Below are positions 9,304-16,978 of a stretch of 64,000 nt of DNA, one piece after another (positions within the stretch are counted from its first letter, which is position 1; every line of letters begins with the position of its first letter). The stretch is taken from positions 62,001 through 126,000 of the forward strand of contig NZ_SRLH01000005.1 of the NCBI RefSeq assembly GCF_004745595.1, in the 5' to 3' direction. Under the pieces are notes generated by a model. The model saw only the letters and a list, made by a program, of their open reading frames with translations. It did not search any database and had not been told where the DNA came from. Made by a program: the position numbers and the translations under genes. This DNA is from Flavobacterium humi. Lineage in GTDB: Bacteria; Bacteroidota; Bacteroidia; Flavobacteriales; Flavobacteriaceae.

Positions 9304-10380
9304 TCAACTCAAAAACCAACGGTAATCTCCATTACCAATTAGTGTTTTTTGAATACCTTGAGTAAAATCAAAAGCATTCACATTTCTGTCAAGGAAAGTA
9401 TCAATGTAACTGCTTTTATTGGCTTGTGTAAAGAGATTATATACATTCCATAAGTTTACATCACCCTGCGCATTTCTGCTAAAACTAGCATCCTCATAAT
9501 AATCTTTAACAATGGAATTAATATGACCATCTGTAAAGTTTAAATTTGGGATTAGAGATTTTTCATTCTTTGGTAAATGTTGATATAATCTTGTTCTACC
9601 AATTAATTGTGCAAATTGATGCTCTGTTAAAGAATGTTGAGATAATTTTTTCATTTCTAACAAATGCTTTTCAGCATTGTAGTTTTGAATGACTGCTAAT
9701 ATCTTGGATTGTAATTCTTGATAAGAAGTAACTTTCATATCATCAATAAAGCCATCGCTCCAAACACATAAATTGCAGCAAACCTTATTTTGAAAGCCAA
9801 TAAAGAATTTGAATTTTTCAAAGGATTTTTTGTTGTACAGATTTTCCAAATTATAACTTCTGACTCCGCCAATTGTAAGAGCAATTTCATTCCCATTAAT
9901 AGCATCTACAATACTTGGAATTCTAATAATGAAAGCCATTCTTTCAAAATATTGTGTCTTTTCATGGTCTAATAAATCACTTACTTTTTTATGAATTGCT
10001 TCAGGTACTCTACCTTTGATTTGGTGACTTACCCTGATTTCTGGTTTATCAAAACTGTGATGTGGAAATACTTTTGAAACACAATCTTGAGCAATTTCTA
10101 TAAACTCCTGATGCGAAATAGTTCTTTCATTATCTTTACTAAAAACCGGGATAACACAATCATTTTTCAAATTAGACAAAAGGACTTCTTGTGTATTAGC
10201 TTCGATAAAAGGTCTATTTGGAAATTGTTTCACAATTGATATGATACTGTTTGGAATTTCTAAAGTACCAGGATTTGCAATGTTATTATTTGCATGTTCT
10301 ATTACTGGTACTTGCCTTACAGGCTGCAAAGTATAATTATTCTGATTAATTCCAGATTCAAAGGTGAGTAGCGCTTCCAT
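9304..10380 (-). CDS. DUF3871 family protein
   Basis: The 358-aa protein matches the DUF3871 family of Bacteroidetes mobile elements, recognised from features such as PFIEANT, LKNDCVIPVFSKDNE and IGRTRLYQHLP. The biochemical function is unknown; members sit near integrases and RecA-like ATPases on integrative elements and phage-like islands, so a role in element replication or recombination is plausible but unproven. The start codon overlaps the end of the upstream ATPase gene by 23 bp, which points to a two-gene operon. No signal peptide or membrane segment is present. Confidence 0.8.
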   Translation of the reverse strand: MEALLTFESGINQNNYTLQPVRQVPVIEHANNNIANPGTLEIPNSIISIVKQFPNRPFIEANTQEVLLSNLKNDCVIPVFSKDNERTISHQEFIEIAQDCVSKVFPHHSFDKPEIRVSHQIKGRVPEAIHKKVSDLLDHEKTQYFERMAFIIRIPSIVDAINGNEIALTIGGVRSYNLENLYNKKSFEKFKFFIGFQNKVCCNLCVWSDGFIDDMKVTSYQELQSKILAVIQNYNAEKHLLEMKKLSQHSLTEHQFAQLIGRTRLYQHLPKNEKSLIPNLNFTDGHINSIVKDYYEDASFSRNAQGDVNLWNVYNLFTQANKSSYIDTFLDRNVNAFDFTQGIQKTLIGNGDYRWFLS

Positions 10381-11224
10381 TTGTACTAAATGCTTTAGGG
10401 TTTAACAATAATTCTTTTGAGTTAATAGTGTCTTTTTGAAGTTTAAAATCATATTCCAATAATTCTCTCCAATTGCTGTATTGGATATAAAGCACTTTCA
10501 ATTCGTCAAGTGTTTTGGCATCTTTGATTTTCCCTCTGGCATCTTGTAGATTAGTTCCACTATTACACCATTCTAAAATCTTTTTACCTGTATGAGTATT
10601 GATTATAAATTCTGGTTTGCCCATAAACAAACCTGTCCTGTCTTTACTTGATACTGCATAGTGCTTTATATCGACATCAAAGACCAAAGTAAATTCGTAA
10701 TCTAAATCATTCCTTTGGACTGCTTTTAATCCTACTTTTTCAGGTATAAATTTTCCATCTTTTTGATTCAGCACATAATCTTGTTTAGTTCTCATTGTTG
10801 CAATAACATGAGCGTCAGCCTGTAAAATTTTATCAATAAAAGCATTTTGTCTTGGTGTTACTTTTGCCCAATTGGTAAAGCTATTCCCTGCTAAACTTGA
10901 ATGATAATCCAATAGTTCCTCCCATGATTGGGAAATGGAATCAATAATGATAACTTCCATTCCTGCTTTTTCACAGACTTCAATTGCCTTAATATAATTT
11001 TCTGGTGTAAAGGGCGGAGTTAATGTTAGTACATTATATTGACCTAAATGAGCATATAAATCAGCACTTCCATTTTCACTGTCTATTACAGCTACTTTGC
11101 TCAAATTTCCATTTGTTAAACCATTAGCAAGTAGTAAAGCACTCATTGTTTTACCTGAACCCGCACTTCCTTGAAGAGCCATTTTTATTTTAGCTTTTTT
11201 CCTTTCTGATTGTCTTAGTTGCAT
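10358..11224 (-). CDS. RecA-like AAA family ATPase of a mobile element
   Basis: The 288-aa protein has a Walker A close to the N-terminus (GSAGSGKT, about residues 19-26) and a Walker B-like VIIIDSISQSWEE, followed by AAA_24-type features (KVTPRQNAFIDKIL, ATMRTKQDY). This is the RecA/RAD55-like, phage-type NTPase fold often annotated as an AAA family ATPase, usually placed with DUF3871 on Bacteroidetes elements. Such proteins are thought to help single-strand annealing or replication of the element; here that is inference. It is transcribed leftward together with the DUF3871 gene. Confidence 0.75.
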   Translation of the reverse strand: MQLRQSERKKAKIKMALQGSAGSGKTMSALLLANGLTNGNLSKVAVIDSENGSADLYAHLGQYNVLTLTPPFTPENYIKAIEVCEKAGMEVIIIDSISQSWEELLDYHSSLAGNSFTNWAKVTPRQNAFIDKILQADAHVIATMRTKQDYVLNQKDGKFIPEKVGLKAVQRNDLDYEFTLVFDVDIKHYAVSSKDRTGLFMGKPEFIINTHTGKKILEWCNSGTNLQDARGKIKDAKTLDELKVLYIQYSNWRELLEYDFKLQKDTINSKELLLNPKAFSTNGSATHL

Positions 11225-11282
11225 AAATTTTAATTATTAATTGGTTAATATTTTTCTGAAGCACTAAATATTTTAAATGAAA

Positions 11283-11313
11283 AAGGGTTAATTTCAATCT
11301 GAAATTAACCCTT
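11283..11313 (-). terminator. Terminator downstream of the integrase gene
   Basis: AAGGGTTAATTTCA (11283-11296) and TGAAATTAACCCTT (11300-11313) form a perfect 14-bp stem with a 3-nt loop. On the minus strand it is followed by TTT, which suits termination of the leftward integrase transcript, and it lies 53 bp after the integrase stop codon. Confidence 0.7.
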
Positions 11314-11365
11314 AGGTAAATAATTTGAATACTATTCTAGCCATTTAAATGTTATTGATTTTTTG

Positions 11366-12577
11366 TCATAGATTTAATAATTTTTTATTTTCACTATCTA
11401 ATATATCATTCTCAAAATCTTTTAAATAAGATTGTGTGATTTCTACATTTGAATGCCCCATCGATTGGGAAATAATATCAGATGACACTCCCAAAAATTT
11501 CATATTTGTAGCATACGAATGCCTAATAACATAGCTAGTTATGTTGCTATTAATTTCAGCTATTTTGGCTAACTCTTTTAAATCTTTATTGAATTTTTTT
11601 AATGTTTTCAATTTCCTATTTTCTAATTGAGTAGGTGTCATATTTTCATTTATGACTATTGGAAAAATGTGCTTTGAATTAGCCCTTATGTTTTTATAAT
11701 AATCCAATACTTTACTCACAGGGTCAAGAACTTTTATTACAAATTGCCTGTTGGTTTTGCTTCTTGTGTAGAAAATATTTTCTCCTTGTACGTTAGACCA
11801 TTTAAGCTTCATTAAATCAATGAAATTCATTCCTCTGCAATAATAAGAAAAGATGAAATAGTTGAATGAATTTTGCAAATGTGGGTATTCCGAAATATTT
11901 ATTTTTAGAAACTTTTTGACTTCATCAATTGTTAATGCCCTTTTGGTTGCTTTACCTTTTAATTTCGAAATTTTATACTTTTTGAATGGATAGAATTCTT
12001 CTTTTGCAATTTCTCTGTTGAGTGCATCATTATACAATGCTCTTATTTGCCTCATTTTGACAGCAATTCCACCATCATTGTTGCCTCTTTCTCTTAAATG
12101 GACTTCATACTTTTCTAAAAAAGTTACGGTAATATCATTAAACCTTAGATTCCTGGTATTAGTAAATTTCAACATTGAATTTTTAGTGTCTGTATAAACT
12201 CTGGCATTACCAGTTTTTCCTGATTTTATTTCATCGTTTATTATTTCATCAAAAAAATCAAAAACAAACACATCATCTTTTGTTTTGCCTATAAACTTGT
12301 TTTCAAATTCTATTAGTGTAAAGTTTATTTTATTGGCTTCAAAGTTGTCAATAATTGAAAGAGCTTTTAAAATTTGCTCAGATAAGATTAGATTTCTTTT
12401 TTTATGCAACTTGTGCTTCTTTGTAAATTGTCCATTTTCAAATTCATCTAAGTGACATTTAAATCCCAGTCCTATTTCTTTCTTCTTTCTGTTTTTGGTT
12501 ATTCTTAATGCAACTGATGACAAACCCTCATTGTTTGGTTTGTTTTGCAATATAATTTTTATACTTGTATTTCTCAT
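11366..12577 (-). CDS. Tyrosine-type site-specific recombinase / integrase
   Basis: A 403-aa integrase with the usual three-part layout: an arm-binding N-terminal domain (about 1-100, SSVALRITKNRKKKEIGLG), a SAM-like core-binding domain (about 105-205) and a catalytic domain. Catalytic residues are Arg248 (YYCRGMNF), Arg352 (YVIRHSYAT, with Tyr in the place of the first His, as often seen in Bacteroidetes enzymes), His375 (MGHS) and nucleophile Tyr384 (QSYL). The length is normal for the family. It should catalyse integration and excision of the island, most likely at the tRNA-Asn gene 2.8 kb away. Mobile-element genes on both sides read in the same direction. Confidence 0.93.
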   Translation of the reverse strand: MRNTSIKIILQNKPNNEGLSSVALRITKNRKKKEIGLGFKCHLDEFENGQFTKKHKLHKKRNLILSEQILKALSIIDNFEANKINFTLIEFENKFIGKTKDDVFVFDFFDEIINDEIKSGKTGNARVYTDTKNSMLKFTNTRNLRFNDITVTFLEKYEVHLRERGNNDGGIAVKMRQIRALYNDALNREIAKEEFYPFKKYKISKLKGKATKRALTIDEVKKFLKINISEYPHLQNSFNYFIFSYYCRGMNFIDLMKLKWSNVQGENIFYTRSKTNRQFVIKVLDPVSKVLDYYKNIRANSKHIFPIVINENMTPTQLENRKLKTLKKFNKDLKELAKIAEINSNITSYVIRHSYATNMKFLGVSSDIISQSMGHSNVEITQSYLKDFENDILDSENKKLLNL

Positions 12578-12598
12578 TTTGTGTATATTATTTGATTA

Positions 12599-12622
12599 AA
12601 CTACCCCAGATTTGGGGTAGTT
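12599..12622. terminator. Hairpin between integrase and DUF3987 genes
   Basis: AACTACCCC (12599-12607) and GGGGTAGTT (12614-12622) form a perfect 9-bp stem with a 6-nt loop. It lies 35 bp after the DUF3987 stop codon and just upstream of the integrase start. The T run is better on the plus strand (TTTTT) than on the minus strand, so it may be a weak terminator or a control element for integrase expression. Confidence 0.45.
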
Positions 12623-12656
12623 TTTACATGTTTTGCAGGAATTACATCCTTACATA

Positions 12657-13961
12657 TTATAATCTTTTGTATTTACCTTGCTCCACTTTTTTGATGGCTT
12701 TTTTCCTTTGCCATTGTTTAAGTTTATCGTCAATCGTTCTTTGTGGGATATTATGCTTTTCCCCAATTTCGATTGCTTCTTTCCTGGTAAAGCTCTGCTT
12801 TAATGAAAATAATATTTCTTCATCCTGGTCTGATAAGCCACCATCATTTAGTGAATTATAGTTTATAATTGCATGTTTCAAAACAACTTTAATTATTTTT
12901 AAAGCAATTATAAAATCTCTATTGGAACAGATTAATGTGGATTTATTTGTAATATCACTTTCATTTCTTAAAATGGTAAGTATCATACACAATCTGAACA
13001 TCATTAAACCATGTCTGTTCAAGTTCGGAATTACATTATGACTATGATTTTTTAAGATGTCTTCGTGAATAAATGTAAAATCTTTGAGAAATCTTTTATA
13101 TTGGTTCTCAGTTAGCTTGAACTCTAATTCGTCTTTCAACTGAAACAATTTTCCATAAAGATTGTAGATAACATTTCCTGATTTTTCAAATATATCTTTA
13201 TAATTATACGCTTGTTGTGCGAATACATTTTTGAAACTAGAAATTTCATCAAAAGAGTATATTAAAAATCTACTGAATAAACCATTTTCTTTCGACTTTA
13301 TCAATGGTTGAAGTTGGTCAGGTGTTCCACTTATGACCAGAGATATTTTAGGTTCATTTATTTCAATATACCTATTGTCAATTTGTCTACTTAATGATAC
13401 ACTTTCATGCTGAAATGCCTTCCTTAATAAATCACTGTAGTTTGACCAATCGTTTTTAAGCATATTGGAAAGAGTATCGGCTTCTGATTCGATAATTAAA
13501 ACTCCATTTTTTGAAACGTTTAGATACGAATACATTTCTGCTGTACTGATATTTGCAGGAATGATTTTCAATTCAAGCTGAGGACATTCGATATGATTTT
13601 TCTCCTTGTCTTTCTTTTTCTGGTCTTGACAAATAGAATGATTCAGTTTGCTGTCATCTAAAATCTTGGTATGAATCTTTTGTACTAATATTCTAGAAAA
13701 ATTCATTACTCCTTTTCCAGAAGCTGGTGGAGCTACAATAAGCACAAATAAATTAGGGTAGATTTTATCACCATCATAAATGCCAAACACATTGGGAATG
13801 GCTGAACTTAATACACCTAAAGATGAAAGTAATACAATATCTCTTTCTCTTTCAGAAAATGGGCTTGTAATGTTTTTTAATACTTCTGGTAAATTTCTAT
13901 AAACTAGCTCTGGGATGTATTCATTTTTAAGAATAACAAGGTTTTTTTCAACTGTGTCCAT
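12657..13961 (-). CDS. DUF3987 domain protein (primase/helicase-like) of the mobile element
   Basis: The 434-aa protein carries the DUF3987 signature: a region like LLSSLGVLSSAIPNVFG, then a Walker A (APPASGKGV, about residue 76) and a Walker B-like GVLIIESEADTL. DUF3987 proteins are P-loop ATPases that resemble phage primase-helicases and occur on many Bacteroidetes integrative elements, where they are thought to act in element replication. The C-terminus has a short HTH-like stretch (FTRKEAIEIGEKHNIPQRTIDDKLKQW, broken here as FTRKEAIEIG then IPQRTIDDKL). The start overlaps the upstream HTH gene by 14 bp, so the two are translated together. Confidence 0.8.
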   Translation of the reverse strand: MDTVEKNLVILKNEYIPELVYRNLPEVLKNITSPFSERERDIVLLSSLGVLSSAIPNVFGIYDGDKIYPNLFVLIVAPPASGKGVMNFSRILVQKIHTKILDDSKLNHSICQDQKKKDKEKNHIECPQLELKIIPANISTAEMYSYLNVSKNGVLIIESEADTLSNMLKNDWSNYSDLLRKAFQHESVSLSRQIDNRYIEINEPKISLVISGTPDQLQPLIKSKENGLFSRFLIYSFDEISSFKNVFAQQAYNYKDIFEKSGNVIYNLYGKLFQLKDELEFKLTENQYKRFLKDFTFIHEDILKNHSHNVIPNLNRHGLMMFRLCMILTILRNESDITNKSTLICSNRDFIIALKIIKVVLKHAIINYNSLNDGGLSDQDEEILFSLKQSFTRKEAIEIGEKHNIPQRTIDDKLKQWQRKKAIKKVEQGKYKRL

Positions 13962-14235
13962 TTCTATTTAGATAATTGGTTAAATCTTCTTGTAAAACTC
14001 CGATGCTTTCATTTCTGTTTTGAAGCATCCAATTATCCAAATCAAGTCTTAAAAAATAGATAAGCTTATTATTTGGTTTTGAAAAACTAATTTTATTTGT
14101 TGAAGTCAGTTTGTATAAAAATGATTTTGATACATCTAAATACCTAACAGCTTCATTAAAACTCATGATTTCCTTTTGGGGTAACAATACCGCACTGTGG
14201 AATTCATCACTTCTTTTTAAAGTGCCTTTTTCCAT
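13948..14235 (-). CDS. Excisionase-like helix-turn-helix protein
   Basis: This 95-aa protein has a MerR/excisionase-type winged HTH at about residues 25-75 (MSFNEAVRYLDVSKSFLYKL, then a LIYFLRLDLDNWML wing). Small proteins of this type bind att-site arms or promoters of integrative elements and direct excision or element gene expression. It is the first gene of the leftward HTH-DUF3987 pair. Two inverted repeats just upstream (14268-14307) are candidate binding sites. Exact function, excisionase or transcription factor, cannot be decided from sequence. Confidence 0.75.
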   Translation of the reverse strand: MEKGTLKRSDEFHSAVLLPQKEIMSFNEAVRYLDVSKSFLYKLTSTNKISFSKPNNKLIYFLRLDLDNWMLQNRNESIGVLQEDLTNYLNRNGHS

Positions 14236-14267
14236 GTTCTTATAATTTAATTATTAAAAGAAAACTC

Positions 14268-14307
14268 AATCAGCAATAATCTGCTGATTACAATACCATT
14301 GAATTGG
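14268..14307. promoter_or_regulatory. Two adjacent inverted repeats upstream of the HTH gene
   Basis: AATCAGCA (14268-14275) and TGCTGATT (14282-14289) are an 8-bp inverted repeat with a 6-nt spacer. It is followed at once by ATACCA and TGGTAT with a TTGAAT spacer. They sit 33-72 bp upstream of the HTH gene start, in an otherwise featureless 184-bp gap. They may be operators for the HTH protein or a terminator pair for the upstream gene; there is no T run to support termination. Confidence 0.35.
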
Positions 14308-14419
14308 TATAAAAGAAAACGCTTGAATTTTTGCAAAAATTAATTTTGCAAATATAATTTGGTTAAAATGGTTTTTTTTAAAAGTGTAAGAAAGGAGTAA
14401 GGTAAAGAGTAAGATTTTC

Positions 14420-15250
14420 CTACTTGAATATAAGGTCAAAATCTTTAATAAAGGAAGATAGTATTTTGCCTTCCTTTTCAGAGATTTCTTTTTTTGCTTT
14501 GTTATAATTGCTTTGAGAAATTAATGTTTTACCTTTTGTATAAAATCTACTTGAATTTTCAATTGACTTACCTGTCAGATTATCGAACAAGGAGCTTATT
14601 GTTTCGAGATACTTCATTGTTAATCCATTTTTAGAATTAAATACAATTTTCTCATCAGTTTCCTTATCAATAAAAACTGAAATGAAAGTTTCTTCTGAAA
14701 TTGATTCATCATCAATTATTTCATATTTAATTGTAATGTCGTAGAGTTTGATTAACTGGCTTTTTGAAATACCTGATTTAATCTTAAATAAAGATTCGTT
14801 AATTTTAGGAGAGATGTTTGTATCAAAATTGATTTTATACTTTTCGTTTAGATATAAAATAATTTCTTCAAATGGTTTTTTGCAAACGGGGAATTTCTGA
14901 AGCAATTTACTTTCACTGTTTTCTATGTAGCTTATTGTAGCCTTGATGTATTCAATAAATTTCTTCTTATCTATAGAATTTAATAATATTAAAGATGTGT
15001 CTATGGAGCTTTTACATATTTGGGTTTCTTCCCACAATAACTCTTTTAATTGATTTTCAAAATTCAGAACTATGAAATCTTCTTTATAAGAATCATAATA
15101 TTCAATTATTCCAAACTCTGAATTTAGGTTTGTTGGTTGTTCTTCGTTTCTAATACTTTTTACAATAAACGATTCTTTTAATAACTCAACGTTTTTAAAA
15201 GTTAAAATATTTTGAAGGTTAGAGAGAATGCTGAATTTGTAATTTTCCAT
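14420..15250 (-). CDS. Hypothetical protein at the tRNA-proximal end of the island
   Basis: I do not recognise this 276-aa protein. It is charged, rich in Lys, Glu and Ile, and predicted to be mostly helical and cytoplasmic, without a signal peptide or membrane segment. The DNA is as AT-rich as the rest of the island. Its position between the excisionase-like gene and the tRNA attachment site, on the same strand as the integrase, suggests an element-maintenance or regulatory role. A distant relation to RteC-like regulators of Bacteroidetes elements is possible from size and location, but I see no motif that supports it. Confidence 0.6.
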   Translation of the reverse strand: MENYKFSILSNLQNILTFKNVELLKESFIVKSIRNEEQPTNLNSEFGIIEYYDSYKEDFIVLNFENQLKELLWEETQICKSSIDTSLILLNSIDKKKFIEYIKATISYIENSESKLLQKFPVCKKPFEEIILYLNEKYKINFDTNISPKINESLFKIKSGISKSQLIKLYDITIKYEIIDDESISEETFISVFIDKETDEKIVFNSKNGLTMKYLETISSLFDNLTGKSIENSSRFYTKGKTLISQSNYNKAKKEISEKEGKILSSFIKDFDLIFK

Positions 15251-15300
15251 ATTAATTACAAAAATAGAAAATGTTTCAGATATGTTTCAGACGTAAAAAC

Positions 15301-15329
15301 AAAAAAGCCTCTACATTGCTGTAAAGGCT
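15301..15329 (-). terminator. Terminator of tRNA-Asn
   Basis: On the minus strand AGCCTTTAC and GTAGAGGCT form a 9-bp stem (one G-U pair) with an AGCAAT loop (15306-15329), followed by six T residues. It starts 12 bp after the tRNA 3' end and so terminates the tRNA transcript. If the island integrated within the tRNA 3' end, this hairpin was brought in or restored by the element. Confidence 0.75.
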
Positions 15330-15341
15330 TTCTCTTAAAAG

Positions 15342-15415
15342 CTCCCCCTCTTGGGCTCGAACCAAGGACCCTCTGATTAACAGTCAGATGCTCTAACCAA
15401 CTGAGCTAAGGAGGA
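15342..15415 (-). tRNA. tRNA-Asn (GTT)
   Basis: The minus strand folds as a standard tRNA: acceptor TCCTCCT paired with AGGGGGA (one G-U), a D-arm with TAGCTCAGTTGGT, anticodon loop CTGTTAA giving anticodon GTT (Asn), a T-arm CTTGG-TTCGAGC-CCAAG and a G discriminator. CCA is not encoded. Its 3' end points at the AT-rich island with the integrase, which is the usual geometry for a tRNA used as an integration site. Confidence 0.96.
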
Positions 15416-15548
15416 AACTGTATGTTTAGTTATATAAGAACTTTAATTTTTGCGCTTTCCTGAAATCAGGCAGGTGTTACACCGTTTTTGCGAGTGCAAA
15501 TATAAGTGCTTTTTTAGATTGTACAAATAAATTCCGCACTTTTTTTAA

Positions 15549-16901
15549 TTATTTTTTCGAAATCGCATCCAGGATCCATTCGTAAATATCCTTACCGAAA
15601 GTTAAAGCCATTAAACTCAGCAAGATAATCATTCCGACAGTTTGGACTCTTTCTGCAGCTTTTACACTTAATGTTTTTCCGGTAACCATCTCGGCAATGG
15701 TAAAAATGGCATGGCCGCCATCAAGCCCAGGGATAGGAAGCAAATTCATAAAGGCCAGGCCTATCGAAAAGATAGCGGTAAAACCCCAGATAAATTCCCA
15801 GTTCCATTCTGTAGGCAATTGCCTTGTGATACCAATCGGGCTCTTAACTTGCTTGTAAGCGCCTGTTTTTGGTTTCAGCAATAGTTTGAATTGCTTGATG
15901 TTGTAGATGAATTGCGTGTATGATTCTTCCACTGCCACAGGAATAGCTTGCAGGAAAGTCAAGTGGTTTACAGTTTCAAACCTCTTTTTCAGGTCATCTT
16001 TAGTCAGGTGTTTGTTGTAAAATCCTAATTTTCCTTCTTTGTCTGTAGCGGCATTGAGCGTCATAGGAGCATCATTCCGTACAATACTTACTTTTACAGA
16101 GTCGTTTTTATGCTTGTTGATTTCGGTAGTCAATTCATCAAAATAAGCCACTTTAACGCCATTCAGCGCCACAATCTGGTCTCCTTTAAGCAATCCTGCC
16201 TGATTTGCTTTGGATCCTTTTATCACAGAATCTACGATAATGCTGTCCAGCCTTGGCTCAATGAAGTTTCGCCCTTCCTTGGTCAGGATTTCTTTTTTAT
16301 GTTCGTCGGTCAGGACCAATGTTTCTTGTTTCCCGTTTCTTTCCACGACCACTTTATCCCCTAAAAGGATGTCAATGACCATTCGGTTGAATTTCTCCTG
16401 GAATTTGCCATCTACGGAAATTATTTTGTCCCCGTTCTTAAACCCTACAGATTGGCCGACTTCGCCAAAAGCCAAACCGTTTTTCTGCAATTCGTTCGTG
16501 GAGACGTATTTTTGCCCGTAATAGGTATAAATCATCGTGTATAAAAACCAGGCCAATAAAATGTTTACGGTAATACCGCCAAGCATGATGATCAATCGCT
16601 GCCAAGCCGGTTTGGAACGGAATTCCCACGGTTGTGCCGGTTGTGCCATTTGCTCGCTATCCATACTTTCGTCAATCATCCCGGAAAGTTTCACATAACC
16701 GCCAATAGGCAACCATCCGATTCCCCATTCCGTATCCTTGATTTTCTTTTTGAAAAGGGAAAACCCGGCATCCATAAACAAGTAGAATTTTTCAACCCTA
16801 ACCTTGAATAATTTTGCTGGGATATAATGACCGAATTCATGAAGGATTACAAGAACGGAAAGTATAAATATGATTTGGCCTATTTGAATTAAAGTATCCA
16901 T
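15549..16901 (-). CDS. rseP: RIP metalloprotease RseP
   Basis: A 450-aa site-2 protease of the inner membrane. The zinc motif HEFGH is at residues 21-25 in the first membrane segment, a central PDZ region spans roughly 200-290, and the third zinc ligand is in the C-terminal NLLPIPGLDGGH. Length and layout are normal for RseP. It cleaves membrane-embedded anti-sigma factors and remnant signal peptides. It is transcribed alone or as the last gene of a leftward unit; the M1 peptidase gene upstream is separated by 77 bp. Confidence 0.95.
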   Translation of the reverse strand: MDTLIQIGQIIFILSVLVILHEFGHYIPAKLFKVRVEKFYLFMDAGFSLFKKKIKDTEWGIGWLPIGGYVKLSGMIDESMDSEQMAQPAQPWEFRSKPAWQRLIIMLGGITVNILLAWFLYTMIYTYYGQKYVSTNELQKNGLAFGEVGQSVGFKNGDKIISVDGKFQEKFNRMVIDILLGDKVVVERNGKQETLVLTDEHKKEILTKEGRNFIEPRLDSIIVDSVIKGSKANQAGLLKGDQIVALNGVKVAYFDELTTEINKHKNDSVKVSIVRNDAPMTLNAATDKEGKLGFYNKHLTKDDLKKRFETVNHLTFLQAIPVAVEESYTQFIYNIKQFKLLLKPKTGAYKQVKSPIGITRQLPTEWNWEFIWGFTAIFSIGLAFMNLLPIPGLDGGHAIFTIAEMVTGKTLSVKAAERVQTVGMIILLSLMALTFGKDIYEWILDAISKK

Positions 16902-16978
16902 TTTTTGATTTTAGTAATTTGTATAAAAAGCAAAAGTAAGGTTTTCACCTTACTTTTTACGCCTGAATCATAATTTGA

